Notes under the pieces: generated by a model
Database searches by the model: none
The model's input: only the letters and a program-made list of their open reading frames with translations
What the model was told of the DNA's origin: nothing
Program-made: the position numbers and the translations under genes
Part shown: piece after piece, positions 1 through 12,135 of the stretch
How positions within the stretch are numbered: position 1 is the first letter of the stretch
Layout: the number at the start of each line of letters is the position of its first letter
Assembly: GCA_026874595.1 (NCBI GenBank)
Contig: CM049320.1
Span: 47,878,714 to 47,942,713, forward strand
Source of the DNA: Sipunculus nudus
Lineage: Eukaryota; Annelida; Sipuncula; Golfingiida; Sipunculidae
DNA: 64,000 bases
Reading direction: 5' to 3'

Positions 1-232
1 ATTCATGCATACTTAATGAGGTCAGAGGTCACCACACTTTGAAGGCACCTTGGTGACTTATAAAATCCTATGGATTTACATGAAACTCATTATTCAAGCA
101 TATTTACCAATAGTTTCTCACCTGAATTACATTCTCATCAAAATTCATGCATAATTAATTAGGTCAGAGGTCACCAGATATACGATGGGTGTATCATGCA
201 CGTTTGCGGTGCTCTTGTTATATGAATAATAT
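1..232. repeat. Dispersed repeat family A (partial copy, DR1-bearing)
   Basis: The text matches 16795-17325 and 20870-21640 in order: 'ggtgacttay.aaa..cctatggattt', then 'tttctcacctgaatt', then 'catgcataattaat.aggtcagaggtcacc'. It ends in the family's 'tgcgg/gaggtgctcttgtt' tail. The left part lies outside the window. It carries two perfect AGGTCA-G-AGGTCA motifs at 19-31 and 161-173. No coding potential is seen, and it lies in an intron of the ATPase gene. Confidence 0.8.
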
Positions 233-910
233 GAATGTTAATAAATGTCATAAGACTCTTGCCATGTTTAGTGTGTAAATTGATGTGAAAGTACTCAAAA
301 GTTAATAGTTATATTTTTTAAAATATAAATTAAAGCCATAAAACCAGGTACTTAGGATCATTATTTAAATTTTTGAAATTTGTATATCCTGGATTCTCAA
401 CAATTTTGTTTGAATGAAACTTAATAAATACTCATGAGATAAAATTTACATGATAAAAATGACAAAATGGTATATGCTTGCAGCATTAGGCCAAGTTGAA
501 ACCTGTGTGACAATAGCACTCCATTTCTAAATGTAAATAATATAATTGACAGTAGTCCTCTTCCCCAGATCCCAGGATTTTATTCAAATCTTACATAACT
601 TGTGCTAAAAACCATTATCTCCCAGTACAGCTGATATAACCACACAAAACTAGCATTTGTCTACCCCCTCTTCCAAATCATGTTTTGTGATTATATGTAA
701 CATCTGAACACCATGACCAATGGGTCTCTGTTTGGTTTATGGGATGATGGATACAGATTGGACATCATATTTGAGGTAACTTGTCCAGCAGTTGTTACAT
801 CCCTATGTACCATTATGATCTGATTGCTTGTGAACTATAATGTACAGCTTATGAAATGCTTCATTTAACTGCAGTTGTCAGATGTTTGGTTCAGCAGAAA
901 TCTTCTATAG
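233..910. other. Intronic sequence, nothing recognised
   Basis: AT-rich sequence without convincing open frames or repeats shared with the rest of the window. It is interpreted as intron of the ATP13A-like gene, because the next exon downstream starts in mid-protein. Confidence 0.5.
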
Positions 911-992
911 TTGTTGTTATGGTTGATGTTTTAGGTTTGAGCCTGTATAGTTGCTGGTACGGTTGATATTTTGTAGGTTTGTGCCTGTACAG
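911..992 (+). promoter_or_regulatory. Tandem-duplicated 3' splice site before ATPase exon
   Basis: Two near-identical blocks sit head to tail, 911-950 and 951-992, each with 'ggttgat.tttt..aggttt' and each ending in a pyrimidine-rich stretch plus AG ('cctgtatag', 'cctgtacag'). Both AGs could act as acceptor. The 42 nt between them keep the exon frame open, so use of the upstream AG would add 14 codons. Which one is used cannot be told from sequence. Protein homology starts downstream of the second AG, so 993 is taken as the main exon start. Confidence 0.55.
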
Positions 993-1125
993 CCCAGCCC
1001 ATCCGCTGAGTCTCGAAGCAGTTATGAGAGTACTACAATATTCCTGGTTTCTTCATTCCAATACATCATCTTGGCATTCTGTTTTTCTCGAGGACGGCCG
1101 TACAGGAAGCCTGTATGGACTAATG
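993..1125 (+). CDS. P5B-type ATPase (ATP13A2/3-like), exon with helix M8
   Basis: First visible exon of a plus-strand gene whose remaining exons are at 10523, 16425 and 20422. It reads PSPSAESRSSYESTTIF, then SSFQYIILAF, then SRGRPYRKPVWTN. This is the pattern Y-E-N/S-T-x-x-F...SFQYLIL...SKGxPFRxPxYTN that precedes and forms M8 in animal ATP13A2/ATP13A3 lysosomal/endosomal P5B ATPases, which in mammals export polyamines. It lies between a pyrimidine tract plus AG (991-992) and the donor GTATGT at 1126, and ends in phase 1. The catalytic DKTGT loop and the earlier helices lie upstream of the window. No frameshift or stop is seen. The alternative acceptor at 950 would prepend 14 residues. Assignment to the family is firm; choice among ATP13A2, 3, 4 or 5 is not possible. 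Confidence 0.87.
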
Positions 1126-1394
1126 GTATGTAGGGTTTAATATGTTCAAGGGTTCCATAATTGGAATACTAATTAAGCCTTTTGAATGTGATCAATGATA
1201 TTATTTAAGGAATCGACAGAACTCATAATGTGATGATTTTTACTCTCATTATTAGTTCTGATCCAAACAAAACATTATAAAGCCACAGATTGCATTAATT
1301 TTGAGGTTAATTATATATGATCAATGGCATTTCCTTCCCGGTGCTCCAGTTTGACACATTTGGTATTTGCAGATAATTCATCCTCATCATCAGT
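1126..1394. other. Intron start, nothing recognised
   Basis: Follows the GTATGT donor. It is AT-rich and has no repeats shared with other parts of the window. Confidence 0.5.
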
Positions 1395-4300
1395 CTTACC
1401 TCCATCACAGTCACTGTCTTGACACACTAATCTCCAACACAGTCACTGTCATGACCACACTAACCTCCATCTTAGTCACTGTCATGACCACACTAATCTC
1501 CATAACAGGCATTGTCATAACCACACTAATCTCCCTCATAGTCACTGTTATGACCATACTAATCTCCAACACAGTCACTGTCATGACCACACTAACCTCC
1601 ATCTTAGTCACTGTCATGACCACACTAATCTCCATAACAGTCATTGTCATAACCACACTAATCTCCCTCATAGTCACTGTCATGACCATACTAATCTCCA
1701 ACACAGTCACTGTCATGACCACACTAACCTCCATCTTAGTCACTGTCATGACCACACTAATCTCCATAACAGTCATTGTCATAACCGAACTAAACTCCCT
1801 AATAGTCACTGTCATGACCATACTAATCTCCAACACAGTCACTGTCATGACCACACTAACCTCCATCTTAGTCACTGTCATGACCACACTAATCTCCATA
1901 ACAGTCATTGTCATAACCACACTAATCTCCCTCATAGTCACTGTCATGACCATACTAATCTCCAACACAGTCACTGTCATGACCACACTAACCTCCATCT
2001 TAGTCACTGTCATGACCACACTAATCTCAATAACAGTCATTGTCATAACCACACTAATCTCCCTCATAGTCACTGTTATGACCATACTAATCTCCAACAC
2101 AGTCACTGTCATGACCACACTAACCTCCATCTTAGTCACTGTCATGACCACACTAATCTCCATAACAGTCATTGTCATAACCACACTAATCTCCCTCATA
2201 GTCACTGTCATGACCATACTAATCTCCAACACAGTCACTGTCATGACCACACTAACCTCCATCTTAGTCACTGTCATGACCACACTAATCTCCATAACAG
2301 TCATTGTCATAACCACACTAATCTCCCTAATAGTCACTGTCATGACCATACTAATCTCCAACACAGTCACTGTCATGACCACACTAACCTCCATCTTAGT
2401 CACTGTCATGACCACACTAATCTCCATAACAGTCATTGTCATAACCACACTAATCTCCCTCATAGTCACTGTCATGACCATACTAATCTCCAACACAGTC
2501 ACTGTCATGACCACACTAACCTCCATCTTAGTCACTGTCATGACCACACTAATCTCCATAACAGTCATTGTCATAACCACACTAATCTCCCTCATAGTCA
2601 CTGTCATGACCATACTAATCTCCAACACAGTCACTGCCATGACCACACTAACCTCCATCTTAGTCACTGTCATTACCACACTAATCTCCATAACAGTCAT
2701 TGTCATAACCACACTAATCTCTCTCATAGTCACTGTCATGACCTTACTTATCTCCAACACAGTCACTGTCATGACCACACTAACCTCCATCTTAGCCACT
2801 GTCATGACCACACTAATCTCCAAAACAGTCATTGTCATAACCACAATAATCTCCCTCATAGCTATAGTCAGTCATGACCATACTAATCTCCAACACAGTC
2901 ACTGTCATGACCACACTAACCTCCATCTTAGTCACTGTCATGACCACACTAATCTCCATAACAGTCATTGTCATAACCACACTAATCTCCCTCATAGTCA
3001 CTGTCATGACCATACTTATCTCCAACACAGTCACAGTTATTACCACACTAACCTCCATCACAGTCACTGTCATAACCATACTAATCTCCATCTTAGTCAC
3101 TGTCATGACCATACTAATCTCCCTCATAGTCACTGTCATGACCACATTAATCTCTATCACAATCACTGTCATAACCACATTGATCTCAATCACAGTCACT
3201 GTCATGTCCACACTAACCCTCATCACAGTCACTGTCATGACCACACTAAGCGCCATTACAGTCACTGTCATAACCACAATAATCTTCAACACAGTCACTT
3301 GCATGACCACACCAATCTCTATCACAGTCACTGTCATGACCACACTAACCTCCATCACACTCACTGTCATGACCACATCAATCTCCATCACAGTCATTGA
3401 TCTCCATCACAGTCACTGTCATGACCACACTAATCTCCATAACAGTCATTGTCATAACCACACTAATCTCCCTCATAGTCACTGTCGTGACCATACTAAT
3501 CTCCTTCACAGTCACTGTCATGACCACACTAACCTCCATCTTAGTCACTCTCATGACCACACTAATCTCCAAAACAGTCATTGTCATGACCACACTAATC
3601 TCCCTCATAGTCACTGTCATGACCTTGTAAAACTCCAACACAGTCACTGTCATGACCACACTAACCTCCATCTTAGTCACTGTCATGACCACACTAATCT
3701 CCATAACAGTCATTGTCATAACCACACTAATCTCACTCATAGTCACTGTTATGACCAAACTAATCTCCAACACAGTCACTGTCATGACCACACTAACCTC
3801 CATCTTAGTCACTGTCATGACCACACTAATCTCCATAACAGTCATTGTCATAACCACACTAATCTCCCTCATAGTCACTGTCATGACCATACTAATCTCC
3901 AACACAGTCACTGTCATGACCACACTAACCTCCATCTTAGTCACTGTCATGACCACACTAATCTCCATAACAGTCATTGTCATAACCACACTAATCTCCC
4001 TAATAGTCACTGTCATGACCATACTAATCTCCAACACAGTCACTGTCATGACCACACTAACCTCCATCTTAGTCACTGTCATGACCACACTAATCTCCAT
4101 AACAGTCATTGTCATAACCACACTAATCTCCCTCATAGTCACTGTCATGACCATACTAATCTCCAACACAGTCACTGTCATGACCACACTAACCTCCATC
4201 TTAGTCCCTGTCATGACCACACTAATCTCCATAACAGTCATTGTCATAACCACACTAATCTCCCTCATAGTCACTGTCATGACCATACTAATCTCCAACA

Positions 4301-7300
4301 CAGTCACTGCCATGACCACACTAACCTCCATCTTAGTCACTGTCATTACCACACTAATCTCCATAACAGTCATTGTCATAACCACACTAATCTCCCTCAT
4401 AGTCACTGTCATGACCTTACTTATCTCCAACACAGTCACTGTCATGACCACACTAACCTCCATCTTAGCCACTGTCATGACCACACTAATCTCCAAAACA
4501 GTCATTGTCATAACCACAATAATCTCCCTCATAGCTATAGTCAGTCATGACCATACTAATCTCCAACACAGTCACTGTCATGACCACACTAACCTCCATC
4601 TTAGTCACTGTCATGACCACACTAATCTCCATAACAGTCATTGTCATAACCACACTAATCTCCCTCATAGTCACTGTCATGACCATACTAATCTCCAACA
4701 CAGTCACAGTTATTACCACACTAACCTCCATCACAGTCACTGTCATAACCATACTAATCTCCATCTTAGTCACTGTCATGACCATACTAATCTCCCTCAT
4801 AGTCACTGTCATGACCACATTAATCTCTATCACAATCACTGTCATAACCACATTGATCTCAATCACAGTCACTGTCATGTCCACACTAACCCTCATCACA
4901 GTCACTGTCATGACCACACTAAGCGCCATTACAGTCACTGTTATAACCACAATAATCTTCAACACAGTCACTGTCATGACCACACCAATCTCTATCACAG
5001 TCACTGTCATGACCACACTAACCTCCATCACACTCACTGTCATGACCACATCAATCTCCATCACAGTCATTGATCTCCATCACAGTCACTGTCATGACCA
5101 CACTAATCTCCATAACAGTCATTGTCATAACCACACTAATCTCCCTCATAGTCACTGTCATGACCATACTAATATCCTTCACAGTCACTGTCATGACCAC
5201 ACTAACCTCCATCTTAGTCACTGTCATGACCACACTAATCTCCATAACAGTCATTGTCATAACCACACTAATCTCCCTCATAGTCACTGTCATGACCATA
5301 CTAATCTCCAACACAGTCACTGTCATGACCACACTAACCTCCATCTTAGTCACTGTCATGACCACACTAATCTCCATAACAGTCATTGTCATAACCACAC
5401 TAATCTCCCTCATAGTCACTGTCATGACCATACTAATCTCCAACACAGTCACTGTCATGACCACACTAACCTCCATCTTAGTCACTGTCATGACCACACT
5501 AATCTCCATAACAGTCATTGTCATAACCACACTAATCTCCCTCATAGTCACTGTCATGACCTTACTTATCTCCAACACAGTCACTGTCATGACCACACTA
5601 ACCTCCATCTTAGCCACTGTCATGACCACACTAATCTCCAAAACAGTCATTGTCATAACCACAATAATCTCCCTCATAGCTATAGTCAGTCATGACCATA
5701 CTAATCTCCAACACAGTCACTGTCATGACCACACTAACCTCCATCTTAGTCACTGTCATGACCACACTAATCTCCATAACAGTCATTGTCATAACCACAC
5801 TAATCTCCCTCATAGTCACTGTCATGACCATACTAATCTCCAACACAGTCACAGTTATTACCACACTAACCTCCATCACAGTCACTGTCATAACCATACT
5901 AATCTCCATCTTAGTCACTGTCATGACCATACTAATCTCCCTCATAGTCACTGTCATGACCACATTAATCTCTATCACAATCACTGTCATAACCACATTG
6001 ATCTCAATCACAGTCACTGTCATGTCCACACTAACCCTCATCACAGTCACTGTCATGACCACACTAAGCGCCATTACAGTCACTGTCATAACCACAATAA
6101 TCTTCAACACAGTCACTGTCATGACCACACCAATCTCTATCACAGTCACTGTCATGACCACACTAACCTCCATCACACTCACTGTCATGACCACATCAAT
6201 CTCCATCACAGTCATTGATCTCCATCACAGTCACTGTCATGACCACACTAATCTCCATAACAGTCATTGTCATAACCACACTAATCTCCCTCATAGTCAC
6301 TGTCATGACCATACTAATCTCCTTCACAGTCACTGTCATGACCACACTAACCTCCATCTTAGTCACTGTCATGACCACACTAATCTCCATAACAGTCATT
6401 GTCATAACCACACTAATCTCCCTCATAGTCACTGTCATGACCTTGTAAAACTCCAACACAGTCACTGTCATGACCACACTAACCTCCATCTTAGTCACTG
6501 TCATGACCACACTAATCTCCATAACAGTCATTGTCATAACCACACTAATCTCCCTCATAGTCACTGTCATGACCATACTAATCTCCAACACAGTCACTGT
6601 CATGACCACACTAACCTCCATCTTAGTCCCTGTCATGACCACACTAATCTCCATAACAGTCATTGTCATAACCACACTAATCTCCCTCATAGTCACTGTC
6701 ATGACCATACTAATCTCCAACACAGTCACTGCCATGACCACACTAACCTCCATCTTAGTCACTGTCATTACCACACTAATCTCCATAACAGTCATTGTCA
6801 TAACCACACTAATCTCCCTCATAGTCACTGTCATGACCTTACTTATCTCCAACACAGTCACTGTCATGACCACACTAACCTCCATCTTAGCCACTGTCAT
6901 GACCACACTAATCTCCAAAACAGTCATTGTCATAACCACAATAATCTCCCTCATAGCTATAGTCAGTCATGACCATACTAATCTCCAACACAGTCACTGT
7001 CATGACCACACTAACCTCCATCTTAGTCACTGTCATGACCACACTAATCTCCATAACAGTCATTGTCATAACCACACTAATCTCCCTCACAGTCACTGTC
7101 ATGACCATACTAATCTCCAACACAGTCACAGTTATTACCACACTAACCTCCATCACAGTCACTGTCATAACCATGCTAATCTCCATCTTAGTCACTGTCA
7201 TGACCATACTAATCTCCCTCATAGTCACTGTCATGACCACATTAATCTCTATCACAATCACTGTCATAACCACATTGATCTCAATCACAGTCACTGTCAT

Positions 7301-10300
7301 GTCCACACTAACCCTCATCACAGTCACTGTCATGACCACACTAAGCGCCATTACAGTCACTGTTATAACCACAATAATCTTCAACACAGTCACTGTCATG
7401 ACCACACCAATCTCTATCACAGTCACTGTCATGACCACACTAACCTCCATCACACTCACTGTCATGACCACATCAATCTCCATCACAGTCATTGATCTCC
7501 ATCACAGTCACTGTCATGACCACACTAATCTCCATAACAGTCATTGTCATAACCACACTGATCTCCCTCATAGTCACTGTCATGACCATACTAATCTCCT
7601 TCACAGTCACTGTCATGACCACACTAACCTCCATCTTAGTCACTGTCATGACCACACTAATCTCCATAACAGTCATTGTCATAACCACACTAATCTCCCT
7701 CATAGTCACTGTCATGACCATACTAATCTCCAACACAGTCACTGTCATGACCACACTAACCTCCATCTTAGTCACTGTCATGACCACACTAATCTCCATA
7801 ACAGTCATTGTCATAACCACACTAATCTCCCTCATAGTCACTGTCATGACCATACTAATCTCCAACACAGTCACTGTCATGACCACACTAACCTCCATCT
7901 TAGTCACTGTCATGACCACACTAATCTCCATAACAGTCATTGTCATAACCACACTAATCTCCCTCATAGTCACTGTCATGACCTTACTTATCTCCAACAC
8001 AGTCACTGTCATGACCACACTAACCTCCATCTTAGCCACTGTCATGACCACACTAATCTCCAAAACAGTCATTGTCATAACCACAATAATCTCCCTCATA
8101 GCTATAGTCAGTCATGACCATACTAATCTCCAACACAGTCACTGTCATGACCACACTAACCTCCATCTTAGTCACTGTCATGACCACACTAATCTCCATA
8201 ACAGTCATTGTCATAACCACACTAATCTCCCTCATAGTCACTGTCATGACCATACTAATCTCCAACACAGTCACAGTTATTACCACACTAACCTCCATCA
8301 CAGTCACTGTCATAACCATACTAATCTCCATCTTAGTCACTGTCATGACCATACTAATCTCCCTCATAGTCACTGTCATGACCACATTAATCTCTATCAC
8401 AATCACTGTCATAACCACATTGATCTCAATCACAGTCACTGTCATGTCCACACTAACCCTCATCACAGTCACTGTCATGACCACACTAAGCGCCATTACA
8501 GTCACTGTCATAACCACAATAATCTTCAACACAGTCACTGTCATGACCACACCAATCTCTATCACAGTCACTGTCATGACCACACTAACCTCCATCACAC
8601 TCACTGTCATGACCACATCAATCTCCATCACAGTCATTGATCTCCATCACAGTCACTGTCATGACCACACTAATCTCCATAACAGTCATTGTCATAACCA
8701 CACTAATCTCCCTCATAGTCACTGTCATGACCATACTAATCTCCTTCACAGTCACTGTCATGACCACACTAACCTCCATCTTAGTCACTGTCATGACCAC
8801 ACTAATCTCCATAACAGTCATTGTCATAACCACACTAATCTCCCTCATAGTCACTGTCATGACCTTGTAAAACTCCAACACAGTCACTGTCATGACCACA
8901 CTAACCTCCATCTTAGTCACTGTCATGACCACACTAATCTCTATCACAGTCACTGTCATGATTACATCAATCTCTGTCACAGTCACTGTCATGACCATAC
9001 TAATCTCCAACACAGTCACTGTCATGACCACACTAACCTCCTTCTTGGTCACTGTCATGACCACACTAATCTCCATAACAGTCATTGTCATAACCACACT
9101 AATCTCCCTCATAGTCACTGTCATGACCATACTAATCTCCAACACAGTCACTGTCATGACCACACTAACCTCCATCTTAGCCACTGTCATGACCACACAA
9201 ATCTCCATAACAGTCATTGTCATAACCAAACTAATCTCCCTCATAGCTATAGTCAGTCATGACCATACTAATCTCCAACACAGTCACTGTCTAGTCACTG
9301 TCATGACCACACTCATCTCCAGAACAGTCATTGTCATAACAACACTAATCTCCCTCATAGTCACTCTCATGACCATACTAATCTCCAACACAGTCACAGT
9401 TATTACCACACTAACCTCCATCACAGTCACTGTCATAACCATACTAATCTCCATCTTAGTCACTGTCATGACCATACTAATCTCCATCACAGTCACTGTC
9501 ATGACCACATTAATCTCTATCACAATCACTGTCATAACCACATTGATCTTAATCACAGTCACTGTCATGTCCACACTAACCCTCATCACAGTCACTGTCA
9601 TGACCACACTAAGCGCCATTACAGTCACTGTCATAACCACAATAATCTTCAACACAGTCACTGTCATGACCACACCAATCTCTATCACAGTCACTGTCAT
9701 GACCACACTAACCTCCACCACACTCACTGTCATGACCACATCAATCTCCATCACAGTCATTGATCTCCATCACAGTCACTGTCATGACCACACTAATCTC
9801 CATCACAGTCACTGTCATGACCGAACTAAGCTCCATCACAGTCACTGTCATGATCACACTAACCTCCATCACAGTCACTATCATAACCACACTAATCTCC
9901 CTCATAGTCACTGTCATGACCACATATATCTCCATAACAGTCACTGTCATGACCACACTAATCTCCATAACAGTCACTGTCATGACCACACTAACCTCCA
10001 TAACAGTCACTGTCATAACCACACTAATCTCCATAACAGTCACTGTCATGACCACACTAACCTCCATAACAGTCACTGTCATAACCACACTAATCTCCAT
10101 AACAGTCACTGTCATGACCACACTAACCTCCACCACAGTCACTGTCATGTCCACACTTATCTCCATAACAGTCACTGTCATGACCACACTAATCTCCATA
10201 ACAGTCACTGTCATGACCACACTAATCTCCATAACAGTCACTGTCATGACCACACTAACCTCCATAACAGTCACTGTCATAACCACACTAATCTCCATGA

Positions 10301-10440
10301 TAGTCACTGTCATGACTACACTAATCTCCATCACAGTCACTGTCATGACCACATCAATCTCTGTCACAGTCACTGTCATGACCACACCCAATCTCTGTCT
10401 CAGTTACTTTCATAACCACACTAATCTGCATCGCATTAAC
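1395..10440. repeat. 33-bp minisatellite, about 9 kb, with nested higher-order repeats
   Basis: The unit is about 33 bp (cactgtcatgaccacactaa + tctccataacagt), giving roughly 270 copies. Four unit variants alternate and make a 132-bp block. Blocks are nested in a larger repeat marked by the phase-shifting junctions 'ctcatagctatagtcagtcatg' and 'cagtcattgatctccatcac'. The first junction recurs with spacings of 1673, 1145, 1277, 1145 and 1145 bp; the two longer spacings exceed 1145 by exactly 4 x 132 and 1 x 132. The last about 640 bp (from 9780) is a simpler monomeric stretch. Because 33 is divisible by three, frames stay open on both strands and give long His-rich and Thr/Ile/Val-rich translations. 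The array lies wholly inside one intron of the ATP13A-like gene, so these are not taken as genes. Confidence 0.97.
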
Positions 10441-10522
10441 TTTCTTGAGTATTTGGGAGCATTTACACACTACTTAGAGCAAGGTTTGTGTGTCTGTATT
10501 GAACCATGCTGTGTACTTTCAG

Positions 10523-10611
10523 TGCCTTTCCTGCTGTCTGTGCTGGGATTGACTGGTCTGACTATTCTGCTGCTACTCCATCCATTTTCGTTCTTTGAGA
10601 ACGTATTTCAG
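10523..10611 (+). CDS. P5B-type ATPase (ATP13A2/3-like), exon with helix M9
   Basis: The exon lies between 'ctgtgtactttcag' (AG at 10521-10522) and the donor GTGAGG at 10612. Joined to the phase-1 G of the previous exon it reads VPFLLSVLGLTGLTILLLLH, then PFSFFENVFQ. That continues '..TN' into the 'TNVPFL' string typical of ATP13A2 at the start of M9. It is 89 nt long and ends in phase 0. The frame is intact and the hydrophobic span fits one membrane helix. The exon begins only about 80 bp after the end of the 9-kb minisatellite, so the array reaches almost to the splice acceptor. Confidence 0.87.
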
Positions 10612-10711
10612 GTGAGGTATTCAGGATAATAAATATCTCTTAACATATAGCAGTGAGATACTTTACCCTGTTACTTTCTACACGTCCATTTTAGTCATGG
10701 TCCATTGTCAG

Positions 10712-10790
10712 TCGTCCATCCGTCTGTCTGTCTGTCCGTCCGTCCGTCCGTCCGTCCGTCTGTCTGTCTGTCCGTCTGGATGTCCGTCCA
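10712..10790. repeat. GTCC/GTCT microsatellite
   Basis: Runs of GTCT and GTCC tetranucleotides. It forms the left edge of a family B dispersed repeat; the same edge type ('gtccgtcgtccgtcc') occurs at 25390. Confidence 0.9.
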
Positions 10791-12135
10791 TAAGACTGGC
10801 ACGTTTCGACACCGTTGGACCTACGAATCTGAATTTCGGCATACAGTTAGATGTCCCCATAATCTCCTACCATGCCAAAAATTGGGTCAATAGGACTTCG
10901 TTCCTTTGAGATATTAAGGAAAAATCTGGTTTTCTTCATTTTTACCATAAATATTCCTCTATATAGTTCCTATGTACATGCCAGATATGGAAGTCAGTAT
11001 TATATAATTTAAAAAAGTTATGGGCCCAAACATAATGGACTTTGTAAAAAAATCAGGAAGATATTTGGTCACTTAAGACCAAAAGTGTTAAAGGTAGGGA
11101 CTTTTTTCCAGTAATACAACTTTAATTAATCAAAATTTAATTGTATACCAAAAATTAGATCAAAATCTGTTTAATTTTTTTTAATATTGGCAAAAATATA
11201 AAATTGGTACCTTAAATTTTGCCCAACTTTGGCCATGGCACGTTTTTTTCCTGTAAGTACTGTGGATTTTAATTTTCACACCATGTATACATAAGGATTT
11301 AATCTGTTAAAATCTGAAATTTGAAAATAAAAGCTGCAAAATTAGGCTAGTTATTGAATTTTTTTGGAGGCTCTTGTTGTATTCCCTTACATTGTCAAGC
11401 AGTCCACTTTGATGACTGTAGGTCATTCAGTGCACATCTCTATGCTCCCCAGGCTGTTGACATAATTTTAGATGTCCCCAAAATCTCCTACCATACCGAA
11501 AATTGGGTCATTAGGACTTTGTTCCTTCGAGATATTAAGAAAAAAAAACTCTGTTTTCCATAAAAAAAAAGCCATTGTTACACTTCAAGGCTGCCTAATA
11601 TCAAAACCACTGATCTGTTTTTGATCGTATTTAGTATTCACATTCTTTTATACATTTTCTATGAACATACCAAAAATTAGGTCAGTATTGGGTATTATTT
11701 TGAAGTTATGGGCCAAAACATAATGCAATTTTTTAAAAAATCAGGAAATATATTTACTCACCTAACATGAGAATTGCTGAACCTAGAGACTTTTTTCAGG
11801 AATATAACTTTATTTAATCAAGATTCAATTGTTTACCCAAAATTAGATCTGAATTTTGCAAATTTTTCAAGTTATTAGCATAAATAAAAAATCAATACCT
11901 TAAATTTTGTCCAACTTTGACACTGTTGATTTAATTTTCCCAGCATATATGCATAAGGATTTATTCTTTTAAAATCTGAACTTTCAAAAGAAATTGATCG
12001 GAATGAATAGCTTTTATTCATGTTTTCATACACCGTGTCAAGTGTTGTTTACATCTAGCCCACCTAGTAGTACAGCCTTCACTTGCATTATGTAACCCAC
12101 CCCAGGCAGCTTACCTTGGCCCAGCTTGGCCACTA
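10790..12135. repeat. Dispersed repeat family B, two overlapping/tandem partial copies
   Basis: 10795-11340 and about 11450-12135 share 'gttagatgtcccc', 'aatctcctaccat', 'gagatattaag', 'ttatgggcc.aaacataatg' and 'caggaa.atatttactcac'. They also match 25340-26185, which looks like a single full copy, and the 3' part matches 23205-23440. No protein is encoded. It could be a non-autonomous DNA transposon or Helitron-type element, but no diagnostic ends were identified. Confidence 0.75.

Noticed and set aside
1367-10629. Many large open frames (up to 677 codons) on both strands
   Set aside because: They are frames of the 33-bp tandem repeat, overlap one another in every frame, have no start or stop context, and lie inside an intron of the ATPase gene.
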